From positions 41,879-105,878 of the forward strand of contig JALLLT010000078.1 of the NCBI GenBank assembly GCA_025266875.1: a stretch of DNA of 64,000 nucleotides, written 5' to 3'. The notes below the pieces were generated by a model. That model had not been told where the DNA came from, did no database searches, and was given only the letters and a program-made list of their open reading frames with translations. Below, one piece after another: positions 1-12,288 of the stretch. Position numbers and translations under genes: made by a program. This stretch comes from Fennellomyces sp. T-0311 (Eukaryota; Mucoromycota; Mucoromycetes; Mucorales; Lichtheimiaceae). The stretch's first letter is position 1. Each line of letters begins with the position of its first letter.

Positions 1-4
1 GTAT

Positions 5-3000
5 ATGGTCAAGTCGAAACGTGCCAGTTGGATCGATGGCTCCGCACAGCAGCAACCGCCATTACCACACCCACCGATAGTCACCAACGAGCACAGCGTG
101 CCCTCGACGCCATCGACGCCGACAGATAGACTTGCCAAGAGTCGAAAGAGTTCAATGGCTGAAGGCATGAACATCAACACCAATCCGTCGTCTTCGTCAT
201 CACCCACGGGATCACCCAAAGGCATTGTTGCCAAGCGACTTATTGATCATCCACCGGAGCTTATGCACAAATCCGGGTCGATCTCCAAGCTGCGCGAAAA
301 TAGACTTTCCGAAACGCCTGCAGTCAAAAGATCATCGTATGTCGACACCGACCTGGACGACGTCGCTTCCACCGCGTCGACTGATACCCAAAGCGTCTCG
401 TCATTCCAATGGTACGGCCTGAAGCGACAGAGCGGCAATCACTCAAATGCCCCGTACCATGAACGCCGTGCCTCGTCCATTTCGTCTATCATCACCGATT
501 CAAGCGCCATGACCGATGAATTCTACTCGCCATCGTCGTCTCCCCGATTGTTTCATTCGCCTCGTGGTGGAAGCCCGCTTCAATTCCCCACCATAGCTGG
601 CACTGCGGATCGAGGTAAGCGTGCATATAAGATTAGAGCTATAGTTCCGTTATTGACTTGCTAAAAGGCAAAGCTGGTAATCGTTGCGAGAACTCCACAT
701 CGCCGTCGATAACCCCATCGACAACGACGCAGCGAGCGCACCGTCGATCATCCATGAGCATGCTCAAGAATATTTCAAACACAGAGCTGGCAAGCATCGT
801 GAGCGGGACGTTGCCGAATCCGGTGGTGGATGCACCGACCACACCAACACTGCCGGCATCAACCTCGTCGTCGTCATCGCAATCCAGTAATTCACGAATT
901 TTACCCGAGCCCAGCAAAACCAATGCCGGGAGTATACCTGCGTATCAGCATTCTTTGCATACGCTCTTGCGCCGCCAACTGTCCAGTAAGCGCAAACCAA
1001 ATCGACGCTCGTTGCCAAGTTCAGAAACTCCTCCAAGTAGTGCACGATCCGCTGGATCAGTGCCAACAGCTGCAAGTGAAGCTGATAAAGATGTGGTCGA
1101 GATTGATTTGGATGGTGGGGACGATACGCCTCGATCCGTTGCCAACAACAGCGATGGCCATTTTGTGGATGGATTGCAGACACCCGTGTACCCTGCGCTT
1201 TTGTTGAACGCAACACAGCATGAGTCACTGGGCGAGCCAATGCAGCACCCGTTGGTCACAAATGGAAATACATCTGCACCGGAATTGACACGATGGGAGC
1301 GTGATATCAACAGTGATTATTTCATCCATCATCATCGTAAGTTACTTTATGGCCGTGGTTGTCTTGAGATATTCATGTCGTTTAATGCAGTAATCGACGC
1401 TCCACCAGAGACATCCTCCCTGTATTCTGTCGATCCCAGTTCGGATGACAGTTACGCCAAGAAGCTCTTCATGTCACGCTCAGCCAAGCTTCGACGATGG
1501 TGTTCGCTTGAAAGTGCCGATGACGATCAGCCAGCACGAATATCTCGACGAAAGGAACGAGATCAACCGATGCCAACGATTTTGGTAACAGGCAGCGAAG
1601 AAGATGACAACAAGAATGTTGTCAACGATGTGCCTTGGGTGGATTGGCTCGAAGAGTATAAGGACTTGAAAGAGCATCACCACCAAAGCTCCGACAACGA
1701 AACACGACCAACCATCCAACACCGTTTGGCCATGTGGTGGGACATGATCAAGTCCAACGCCGAAAGCTATGCATCTCCCAAACTACTAAACCATTTCCGG
1801 AGGCATAGCGACAACCTCCATCGCATCACCATGAATAAACCAAGGCAACAAACACGGCCTCAGAAGCCAAAGTTGCGACGGTGTTTGACATATCCCGACG
1901 AGAGTGAAGTGCCTCGTTCCACGCAACAAACCGAGGATTCCGACTCGGAGCATAGCAGGCGGACATCACAACAATTCACACCGCCTAGGAAACTTTCTTC
2001 TCAGACAAATACAGTCGGCTACCGATTCCATAATCCAATTGATCACCGCCAAGGCCTGTTTGGTCGGCTCGGCAGGATCTTTGGAACGGGAACCGAAGGT
2101 GATGACAAGTCGTCTACTATCCGAAATACCATCCGTTCACGACTGCAATATGCCAAGGAAGCGTGTGATTCGGAAATGAGGTGCATCATTGATGGACTCA
2201 ACAACTATGTCGAGCGCGGGTTGCAATATGTCGAAGATATGGACGAAATGCTGGAACGGGGAGTCCAGCCGATGAGTAGCAGTAGCGGCGAAAGTGTTAG
2301 CGAAAGTAGCGACACGGAGACTGAGGCGGAACAACCAATCCATCCCCCTCGACAGCGGAAGCGAAACATTACCACCGATTTGCAAGATATTGAGGAGCAG
2401 GAGGAGGAACATGTTGCCACCACTCCACCAGCTCATGTCAATAACATGGTTACCCTCATTTCTGAAGATTCGTATCTGCCTACGCCCTTCATATTAACCT
2501 TGCAAGATTTGATTGCCTTGGCCCAAAGTGTCATGGATACTCCCCTCGATGTGTTTGTGGATTACACCGGCGTGTGTGCTGAGCTTGTATCCAATATCCA
2601 AGATATCGGCGCTCGATGGGACGATCATCCTGAATGGCCTTGTCGGGAATGGTATGTTCGTTTGCTGCTCGGTGTGGCTGCCTTCAATCGTGTACTGGAT
2701 TGGTGGGAAGCTGAACGAGGTTTCTGGACCTGGTCGTCATCTTCTTCGGCGCAGCCACCTGCAAGTGATACCGAAGGCGGCGCTACCACAGATTTGGAGT
2801 CGGTCAGTGGCATGTCTACAAAGGATGGTGAAGTCAGCAGTGATGCCGGGTACGAGCCACGGCAGCGATTGCCAACGACAAGCAGCGATGGACGGGGGGA
2901 TATGGTTGGTTCGGCTGTACCAAGCCGGCTGCTTTGCTACAATGATGAAACAGCATCCGTATCTACTCAAGAAGATCAATCAGAACACCAAGTTGATTTG

Positions 3001-6000
3001 CAAGAAGCAGCCCAGAACGGTCAGAACAATACCATCATCATGGAACTAAGTCTGGGCACCACTGCCATTCAGTACGTCAGCCCAGTCTGGTTGGAAGTCA
3101 TAAAGTAAGGAAGACAGGTTAATTAGGTTGTTACAAGGACTGACATACTTATACTAGGAGTGAAGATGCTCAGTCCATTATGGGAACAAGTATATCGCGC
3201 TATTTGACGAGCGAAGACCAACGTGTATTCACTGAAGCAACTGAGGAATTATTGACCGATGACTCACGCACTGTCGAAGTACGGTTCCACATGATGACTG
3301 TGGACAATGATGAGGACGATGCAACCACTGAGATGGAAGGCAAGGGTATGTTAATGTATAACCGTGTCACCAGCGAGCCTAGCCATACAATGTGGGTCAT
3401 CAAGCCTGTCAGTTCACGGCGATGGTCTATCATTCAATCCACATCAGCATCTTCCCGCCAAGGCGAAGCACATGTTGTCGAAGGCGAAGATGGCAAGGCG
3501 ATGCTTCGAAACCGATCATTATCTGAGCCTACATTGGATTCTCCTGGATTGACTGCCCAAGTTGACCAGCCCAAGGAAGAAGAGGAAGCCCAGGATCAAC
3601 CAGATGTCTCCCGAGACACCCTCATGTCGCTGCCGCCTGTGCTTTGCCATGTCTGTGAACGGTGGGTGGTTGCCGCATTCTTCGAGCAACATTCAGAACT
3701 GTGTGTCGAGATCCATCGAACGGAGATGGACGTCAATATCTGCAACGACAGTCTGCGTGACATGAGACATCATATCGTCGAACTATCCGATGAAACCAAG
3801 GCAGAAATTACTCAACTTGGCGAAGAAGATCCAGCACCATCCTCTTCTGTTCATGAAGACGACAACGATTCGATATATGGCGCTGACGCTTTGCCTGTTG
3901 AACAAACGCCCTCGGCGATTGAGTTGAAAAAGGCAGATCTCGAAGTATATGCCGATCTCATTGAAATTGTGGATGTGGCACTCAGCATATCAATGCCTGG
4001 CCGTAGTGATGAGGAAGACGAGGAAGAGGAGAAATCGGATGAAGAAAAAGACAGGCCACGATCACTGCAATCGCCGCGATCAAAGACGAAAATGGTTCAA
4101 ATTCTCTACTGGCGACCTCCTACGGCTGATAATGCAGCGGCAGTATCATTAATCCGCGATGTGGAAGGCATGATTCGAAAAAAGGTGGACGTGGTGAACC
4201 GTATGCGTGACCATCTCGAGTACAATGAACGCGCACGGACGGATTTCCAGAAGAGCATGCAGCAAGAAGCCGGCTGGACAGAGTTTGTGCCAGAACAACA
4301 ACCCAAACCTGAAAAGAAGGAAGAAAAGAAGGGTTTGCTGAGCAGACTCAAGCGTGGTGTGGGCAGACTTTCGCGCAAACACCGAAGGAGCAAACAGCAT
4401 CGCAAGTCTTCACCGCCGCCCAAGGCACCCATTCTCGAAGTAGAGGTGATCGATACTCCCATGGCGTCTCCTGGTCTTCGGCCACAAAAGTCCAAGGATC
4501 TGTCAACAGGCAAGTCACCGCTGTCGCCGCTGCAAGCGTTCATTCCTCCGCGACCAACGCCACCGAGCATCAAGGACTTTGATATTATCAAGCCGATCAG
4601 CAAAGGTGCGTTTGGATCCGTATTCCTGGCCAAGAAGCGGTCGACGGGTGACTATTATGCAATCAAGTTCCTGAAAAAGTCAGACATGATTGCCAAGAAC
4701 CAAGTTACAAATGTCAAGGCCGAGCGTATGATCCTCATGACCCAGACAGACAGTCCATTTGTGACGAAACTCTACTACACTTTCCAGTCCAAGGACTACC
4801 TCTACTTGGTGCTGGAGTATCTGAACGGCGGCGACTGTTCCGCGCTGGTCAAGGTATTGGGCAATCTGCCTGAAGACTGGGCACGCAATTATTTGGCGGA
4901 AGTGACGCTTGGACTGGCGTATTTGCACAGCAAGAATGTTATCCACAGGTGAGAAAAAGAAGCAGGTTATCTTTTGAGTGGGACGATGATTTTAATCACA
5001 CGTTTTCTTGTTATCAGAGACTTAAAGCCGGATAACTTGCTGATTGATCAAAACGGGCATTTAAAGTTGACTGATTTCGGCTTATCGCGTATTGGATTTC
5101 TAAATCGTCGTGTACGAGACGAATTAAGTACTACAGAAGCGTACGACGATTCGAACCGTGCGCTTCCCTCCTCCCCCGCGCCATCACCCTCCGAGTCGCC
5201 AGCCGACTTGCTGACCACCCCCTCCAACAGTGCATACCGCCATTCGTACTTTAGTCTCCTGTTTGACGATGGTCGACGTAGCTCTAGATCAAGCTCTGCG
5301 TCCGCAGGCACGGATGCAGGCACCACATCCCCATCTCGTGGAATAGATAATCATACCCCTGTCCTGGGTACACCTGGGTATATGCAATGTGATCGCAATG
5401 ATACGCCACGCAAGGCAGTAGGCACTCCAGATTACCTTGCTCCCGAGAGCATTTTAGGCACGAGTCAGGATTCGATGGTCGACTGGGTAAAGCTTAACCT
5501 TTTCCCTTCATCTGCTTGGTGGCTAACAAACAAACTAGTGGGCGCTTGGTGTGATTTGCTACGAGTTCTTGTACGGATATCCACCGTTTCATGCGGATTC
5601 GCCCGACAAGGTATTCGAGAACATCTTGTCGCGACGGATCGACTGGCATGAAGGGGTGGTGGACGTGTCGCCCGAAGCCCGGGATTTCATGGAGCGGCTC
5701 ATGACCTTGGACCCGGAGAAACGGTTGGGGTCGAACGGATCAGACGAAGTCAAGAACCACCCGTTCTTCAAGACGATTGACTGGGATACCCTGCTGACCG
5801 AATCACCGGCCTTTGTGCCTCAACCTGCCGACATGGAAGACACGGATTATTTTGACTTGCGAGGCGCCACCATGCTTCAGAACGAAGACAGCAAAAAGAT
5901 GGAACTGCACGAAGCGGACAAGCAGCAAGTGGAGAAGGCCAAGGCCATCATCCAAGAGCAGAACCCGGAACATTTGCAGGAACAGCGACATAAAGGAGGA

Positions 6001-6903
6001 CTGCATTTGAGTGCAGTGAGTTTGACTGATCATCAGCAACATGAGGAAGAATTTGGCACGTTTGTCTACAAGAACTTACCAGTTTTGGAAAAGGCCAATG
6101 AAGATGCCATCCGCAAGATACGGCACGACAGCATTGCGGCGAGCGACCTGCATCGATCACCGCGCCGCAAGTCATCCTCGGCCCATTTGGACGAAGATGT
6201 CAACCCACCACTCCCACCACCCATGGTCTTGTCACATTCGGCATCGACAAAGACAGTCAGGCGCTCGATGGATGCGCATGGCCAGCCGCAGCGATTGGCT
6301 GATAAGGCAAGAATGCGATCAGCTTCGTCACCAGGCGACCGCGCCCCGCATCCCCTGGATGAGTATACCACAACCACACCTCCCCCGCCGCCAAGCACGG
6401 GTCAAACCAATAAGCCTTTGGATTGTCTGGTTGTCGATGACAACCCGATCAGCTGCAAGATTCTTGAAACAATTCTGCACACACTTCAGTGCAGATGCGT
6501 TATCGTGCGTAATGGTGCACAGGCTATTCGGAGCGCAATGAGCGACGTCCGATTCGATATCATCTTTATGGACATACGCATGCCTATCAGTAAGTAAAGC
6601 CCTGCTCTTTTTCTATCGCACATGGACTTACAGTTACAAACAGTTGATGGTGAAGCGGCGGCGCGAATGATCAAGTCAACGAACAATCTGAACCGAAGCA
6701 CCCCCATTATTGCTGTAACGGCGTACGAACGTACTGCGCAACTAGCTGGGGCGTTCGATGACATTCTAAGCAAACCAGTTACTAAAAGCATTATCTATCA
6801 GCGGCTCCAACAGTTTTGTGGAACACGAGAACAAAGCCAACGCCCGCCCCTCTTCGCACATCATTCATCCAATTCATCCTTGAGCAGTCGGTTCAAAGCT
6901 TAA
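5..6903 (+). CDS. RIM15: Rim15/Greatwall-type Ser/Thr kinase with PAS-like region and response-regulator receiver (5' end outside window)
   Basis: Exons deduced: 5-614, 668-1336, 1391-3104, 3158-4948, 5018-5486, 5539-6589, 6644-6903. They give about 2187 residues from the first ATG seen, longer than yeast Rim15, and the true start may lie left of the window. The N-terminal 900 residues are Ser-rich and low complexity. A PAS-like stretch spans the 3104/3158 junction, followed by a Cys/His finger (LCHVCERW, HSELC). The AGC kinase domain begins near base 4575: glycine loop SKGAFGSV, VAIK-equivalent YAIKFLKK, catalytic HRDLKPDN split by the 4949-5017 intron, DFG in LTDFGLS, then about 110 inserted residues before GTPDYLAPE. 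That long activation-segment insert is the Rim15/Greatwall hallmark. The C-terminus is a receiver domain (DDNP acidic pair, phospho-acceptor Asp in FMDIRMP, TAYE, KPV). The family controls entry into quiescence downstream of TOR/PKA. The 1337-1390 intron is in frame, so its removal is likely but unproven. Confidence 0.93.
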
Positions 6904-7402
6904 AGTTATATATTTTTTTTTATTTGCATGCACCACACTCTTTTGTTTAGATACCCCTCTTCTGCCCCCCGCAACCACACACATTTGTAGCAACAAACAA
7001 TAAACATTGCATTCTTTATTAGGGAACCAGAGATAAGCGTATGCTAGTGTCAGATGACGGGTCGCAACGGAAAAAATTATAACAGTGCTCATCGCTTCTA
7101 ATGGCAGTGGCCAAAGATAAGCTGCTAACTCCTGTAATCGACGACGAACTTTCCCGCGGTGGAGGGCACACAAGTGGGGAGTGTAACGGTCATTGAATCA
7201 TTTCACGTGTGACAATCGTGACATGACCCGAAATGGAAAACTGCACCCCAAATTGCTGCCTGATCGAAAAAGTGAATTCTATCCAATCTGGTCAATCCAA
7301 CTGGAACCGGCGCCCGCAACACAATTATTTAAATGGGTTTCCCCTTTTTTCGTTCTTCTTCTCTGTTTTCCATTTTTCCTTTCTGCTACTTTCTCACATA
7401 CC
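6904..7402. other. Intergenic, kinase 3' flank and promoter of the next gene
   Basis: T-rich 3' flank just after the kinase stop, then no coding pattern. Pyrimidine-rich tracts at about 7335-7395 directly precede the next start codon, as expected for a fungal promoter or 5' leader. Confidence 0.5.
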
Positions 7403-8148
7403 ATGTCGCTTCTGGTACGCACAACCGCCATGCATGATCTTGTCAGCGATGTCGATGCAATATTCAAAGACAACTCGGTACGTACTATTACGTAAATAAG
7501 ATAGGGTTTTCTTCACATCGGAACTCTAACGTCTGGTTATACAACCCATTCTCTATCTCTCTATTTTTTCATATATATATACGTATATTTCGTGCTCTTT
7601 GTTCTTTTATTACTACACAGACAAATTCAATGAAAACCACTTCGATATTTTCCGCCATATACGAATTCTTTGTGCCGACCCCACCAGAAGAAAAGCCTCG
7701 TACGGGCTTCATGCCTCACTCCCCGTCCAAACCCGAAGTATCCACGAGTCCCATTGCCATCATATCCACCACCTCTTCAAAAGACAGCAATGACGATTGT
7801 CCATCATTAAGCAGCTCCCTAAGTTCATCGTGCAGTAGCGATGATTTAACCATACTATCCGACATGTTTGAGGACTACAAGAGTAGTCTGGATACTACCA
7901 TGGTGTTAGAGGAAGAGCCGTCCGTATACGACGAATGCGAGTGGATGGAGGAGAAAAAGCTGCCTACGCCCGAAACCATTCCTCGACCCGGTCGCGAAAT
8001 CCGATCCAACAGCGCTCACCTTAGAATGATTGCTGCTGAACTAAACATGATGCGCAACAATAAGATCATTTGTCCTTTGCGCCAACGATACCATCTACCC
8101 CGTCGATCCGACTCTTTCATCATCAAGTCAAGCCCTTTGGCAGCTTAA
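7403..8148 (+). CDS. Unknown protein, about 200 aa, Ser/acidic-rich
   Basis: Two exons, 7403-7477 and 7621-8148, are joined in frame by a 143-base intron with GTACGT donor and TACACAG acceptor, giving about 200 residues. I do not recognise the family. The N-terminus is MSLLVRTTAMHDLVSDVDAI. The middle is a serine run with acidic residues (SSLSSSLSS-type), followed by an acidic stretch (VLEEEPSVYDECEWMEE). The C-terminal 50 residues are basic and look conserved in style (HLRMIAAELNMMRNNKI, PLRQRYHLPRRSDSF), perhaps a binding segment. No signal peptide or membrane span is visible. The start is the first ATG after a pyrimidine-rich leader, and the intron rescues the frame. A real gene is likely because splice sites, ATG, stop and composition agree, but the function is unknown. 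Confidence 0.7.
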
Positions 8149-10647
8149 ATCATACATCATTATACCCTCCCGAAAACTATTTGTATATAATTTTCTTCGA
8201 CTCTGTACATATATATTACTTACTCCGCAACAATTGACTAATAAAAAGCTTTTGATTGGTTCTATAATGGGCCCCTTTCAACACATCGGATCCCTTCCCG
8301 CTTTTATGCGATTGATAAGATAAGAACTCAAAACCGCATTTGCCCGACAAACAAATGTGCAACTGACAAAGAACGTCATTGTGACATTGCCATTGTCGAC
8401 ATTGTGACAGAAAGCTCATCTGATGTAAAATGGCTCGTACCCACGAGAAACTTACAAAGCTTATTTGCCCATTCTTGTACCCTGTACACACATCACTTTA
8501 CAAGAGTGGTATGTCTTTCCGTGTGATTATAAAAGAAAGCATATGTTTCTTTTTTACGCTGTACATAGCAATCAAGGTACATTGCGGACATTTGATAGAG
8601 CGAAAAAGGAAGTCTGTTGGCTTGGCGTGAAATGTTTGAAAAGGACGAGACCGGCGCCCTTAAGAAATCACCATGGCAACCTTTTCCTGTCCCTGTCTCG
8701 TATATCGGGCATGATATATTCTGACAAGATGATATACACATTGAATCTATCGTGGGGTACTACTTCTTGGCGTCTCGGTATCTGCTGCAAACTTTTTGGC
8801 CCCCGCGTCCTTACACGGCATCGTTTTTGATAGGTTAATTTTTAGGTGGCTTCCAAAACAGAGACTTCGCCGGACAGTAACCGAGCGTTTCATCTGTACT
8901 CCAATCCCGTTCGTCATCATACTTGAATGCTTCTCGATCTTGTCACACATACATTGTGAAGAGAGTTGTAGCGATGGATGGTTGAGATGCTGATCATCTT
9001 CTTTCCATATTCCCTAATACGGAGAATTTTCTCAGCAATGTTTTAGCCGGTGTCCATTTAAGCTTTGTACACAAGAAGAAAAGCTTTTTTTTGACACGTC
9101 GATAAAATGTCTGCCGGCGCCTGATTCCGATTGTGCTCTCAAACATATTAACCAATGGGATTAAATTCCAGCAAAAGGCGAGAAAGGATTTACAAGGCAT
9201 CTGTTTGTGTTTATGTTTGAGCGATTCTACATCGGCCATTTGCGACGAAAAAAGCGTGGGGCTGTTTCGCTCAATATATCGCTGTAGTTACACCATGTGG
9301 TTCAGTTTCCCTTAAATATACGGTGTTTGAATTGTCAATTGAAATCATTAGCACCCGTGATGTCGCGTTTTCGTTGATCCGGTCTGGCAATTTAGGCCAC
9401 GTGTACTCACGAATTTGTGGAAACGCGCAAGACCGGATAGTAGTCCGCCATTTGCTTCGAGGGGTTATATGCAGTGCAATTCAACCAAAGCTGTGTTACT
9501 TCCTATACAAGTGCCAATTATCTACTCATACAAAATGAGCTAGCTGTTGGGAACGACCATTCCTCTAAATTACCATCACATAAGCTTCGTAATATGCACG
9601 CTATGCCATCGATCAAGTTTTTAGACCTCCTCCACAATGATTTGGACCATATAATTACCGTTTGTCATATATATTACATTTACTCACCTAAATAATTTGC
9701 TAGTTGGCGCCAGAGCTAACTCTCGATGCAGAGAAAGTGATTGGTATCATTTATAAAGCATCTATCATACAATCAAAGAGAACAGATCGGTTAGATCAAA
9801 CGGGACAATCGACACTATTATTTAGTACAGTATAGCAGAATGTCTTTGAGAAGGAAGTTGCATCATTACACATACATCCATGCTAAAGTATCTGCTTCTT
9901 TAGCTTGAATATGCAGTAGTACAAATGTACGCGTTCACAATGGTGAGTAGTTTAAGCATTTTATATTACCTAGTCCTTGCTGGAAGCTAGCATTGTAGGG
10001 CATGGTTACCAACTAGTTGTAGCACCTTAGTTTAAGGGATCAAGAGGAAAGCATATAGAGTATAATAAAGTATCAGAAAAATGGCGACTAAGCTAGAATT
10101 GGCTGGTAAAGATTTTTCGAATAAACGCCCTTGGCCCTTGGGAGAAGTAACGGAGAGAGAGAAACTAGATAAAGAATCTAGCGGATTCAGCAGAAAACAG
10201 GATAGTCGACAGATAGTGTAGATTTCATCAATTCACAATGGTACGTATGTACTCAAGCGGTATACATACAGTATCCTATTCTAGTGGTATGAAGGTACAA
10301 GTGTACATTCTTTTATTGCGATTCTGGGAGCCATTATCCAGCTCACACGCTGGTCGCATCACATTTCAATTTCAATACTGTATAAGAGTACGCATGCAAG
10401 TAATGTAAACTACATCGCTCTTATTCGAGGTACGCACCTTCTCATAGGTACGTACATAGTAATATTATCTTTAAGTAGATGAACATACGTACTAGTGACG
10501 AAACGCGCCACTTTAAGGGATACAGTGGGCGCGAAAAATGTACTCAACATAGTCATTGATTAGCTACGTAAAAGAGAGTTCAAGGCAATCCTTGTACGAT
10601 AGATACAACTAGTTTTTTATTGTTTTGGAAAATCGATTATCGAACAT
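8149..10647. other. Long stretch with no supported gene
   Basis: Only short, uncoordinated open frames are present, the longest about 120 codons with no recognisable motif or splice pattern. The part from about 9900 to 10560 is rich in GTAC/TACGTA-type words (for example near 10240, 10435 and 10490), which could be degenerate repeat sequence. I see no tRNA or other RNA fold here. Confidence 0.5.
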
Positions 10648-11829
10648 TTAAGCCTTCAAAGCCTTGACATGGTGACTAACGTGATCGGCAATGAAAGTCG
10701 AGATAAAAAAGTAGCTATGATCGTAGCCATCCTGGAAGCGGATGTTCCACTCGGTATCACGACCAAGCTCATGAACGACCTCTTTCAATGTGCTAACCTT
10801 GAGTTGATTTTCCAGAAAACCGTCAGCAGTGCCCTATGTACATGAAACATTAATACAGATCACTCATAATTAATTAGGAGACACCTACCACGTCCACCAA
10901 AACATCCACCTTCTCGTTCATGTGAGACTTGATCAGCTCGATGGTGTCATACTGCTTCCATGCCTCCTTGTCATTTCCGAGGTAGTTGCTGAAAGCCTTT
11001 TGACCCCACGGGCAGTTGATAGGGTTGACAATCGGAGAGAAGGCAGATACCGACTAATAATCGCCATTAGATCATCCAATCAATCTTTGATTCAGACACG
11101 CCTACCTTGTATTTAGTAGGATTCTTCATGAAGACTGTCAAAGCACCGTGACCACCCTTTATAGTAGTTGAGTAAAGATCGATCTCCGGAGTGCTCCTAC
11201 TACACTTACCATCGAATGGCCCATGATGGAAATGCGAGATTCATCCTATCTATTGATCAATAAGCTGTATGCCGAGATAAGATGTTAACTTACAATAGGT
11301 AATTGGCTATGGATGAGCGAAGGAAGCTCCTTGACGATATAAGAGTACATGCGATAATGCTTGGCCCACTTGGGGTCCGTAGCGTCGAGGTAGAATCCAG
11401 CGCCTGCAGATATCGATCAGTAAATCGCATATCGTGAGGTGCAAAAGTCCTTACCAACACCGAAATCCCATGAATCGCTGTCACCTTCAATCGATACACC
11501 ACCTAAAAGATAACCCATGCATGAGTTTACAGCGTCGCTTGCCGCAGTGAACAAGAGTGCGTGTACGTACGCGGGGATGTATCTGGGGCGATCAAAGCAA
11601 CGCCGTGTTTAGCAGCTTCAGCCAAGGCACCACTTTTTTGGATAAAGTTATCTTCAGTGCAAGTCAAGCCTGACAAAAAGTAAATGCCGGGAACAGGCTT
11701 GCCATTGGTAGCTTCCTTGGGCAAAAAGACATTGAACTTCATGTCACATTGGAGCTCGTCCGAGGTATGTTGGTACTTGACCAAATAGCCGCCAAAGGAT
11801 TTGTTGCGTGAAATCTCAGTTAATGCCAT
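10648..11829 (-). CDS. ESD: S-formylglutathione hydrolase (esterase D)
   Basis: Hydrolyses S-formylglutathione to formate and glutathione, the second step of glutathione-dependent formaldehyde detoxification in the cytosol. Seven exons read right to left: 11571-11829, 11455-11502, 11294-11403, 11210-11245, 11106-11156, 10889-11053, 10648-10833. The spliced protein aligns along its whole length with the family: [12 protein letters not shown] oxyanion region, APDTSPRG, SWDFGVGAGFY, nucleophile serine in the GHSMGGHGA elbow, acid Asp in DVLVDVGTADGF, and catalytic His in [10 protein letters not shown]. The start is the ATG at 11829 ([14 protein letters not shown]), which matches the family N-terminus; the open frame continues upstream only through a GTG. 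The gene is divergent from NUP42, with a 459-base shared upstream region. Confidence 0.95.
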
Positions 11830-12288
11830 GAGGAAATAAGGGTGGGAAGGAACTAGACGCCGGAGACGCGTTGCAAGCCGTGACACTTTATATGTGTCTT
11901 AATCGGGATCTGGATTTAGACTTTCTATCTAATCGTTTCCATGACTTTTATCTTTGCTGCACAAGGAGATATTACTAAGCTCTTCGGAGCCCGCGCAGCG
12001 AGTAGCTACATGGCGCAAGTTAAAGTGTCTAGTAATACACGTTTGGATTCGCTGGAAATGTCCGTGGTTCGGACGGGTAACCACGTGAGAATACTGATAT
12101 ACGTGGTTCTGTATGTTGCTACAGCAATCTGTGAAACCTAGACGCAATGGTAGCTATACTGAGATCTGACAACATTGCTTGCTAAGCTATAATCATGCAC
12201 AGCCGATGAAATTAACAGAGGCTGTAATAAATCAGGCGAACAAGGGAGTTGATTTCCCGCACGCATTTTCTTCATCCACTAAATTTAT
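11830..12288. promoter_or_regulatory. Divergent promoter region between ESD and NUP42
   Basis: This 459-base interval separates two start codons facing away from each other, so it must hold both promoters. No clear TATA box was identified. The stretch has several CACGTG-like words (GTAACCACGTGAGA near 12080, and ACGTGG near 12100) that could bind bHLH factors; this is inference only. Confidence 0.4.

Noticed and set aside
8465..8830. 121-codon plus-strand frame
   Set aside because: No start context, no motif, overlaps comparable frames on the other strand; likely chance.
10081..10221. 46-codon ATG-to-stop frame with charged composition
   Set aside because: Too short, no neighbours, no splice partner, not recognisable.
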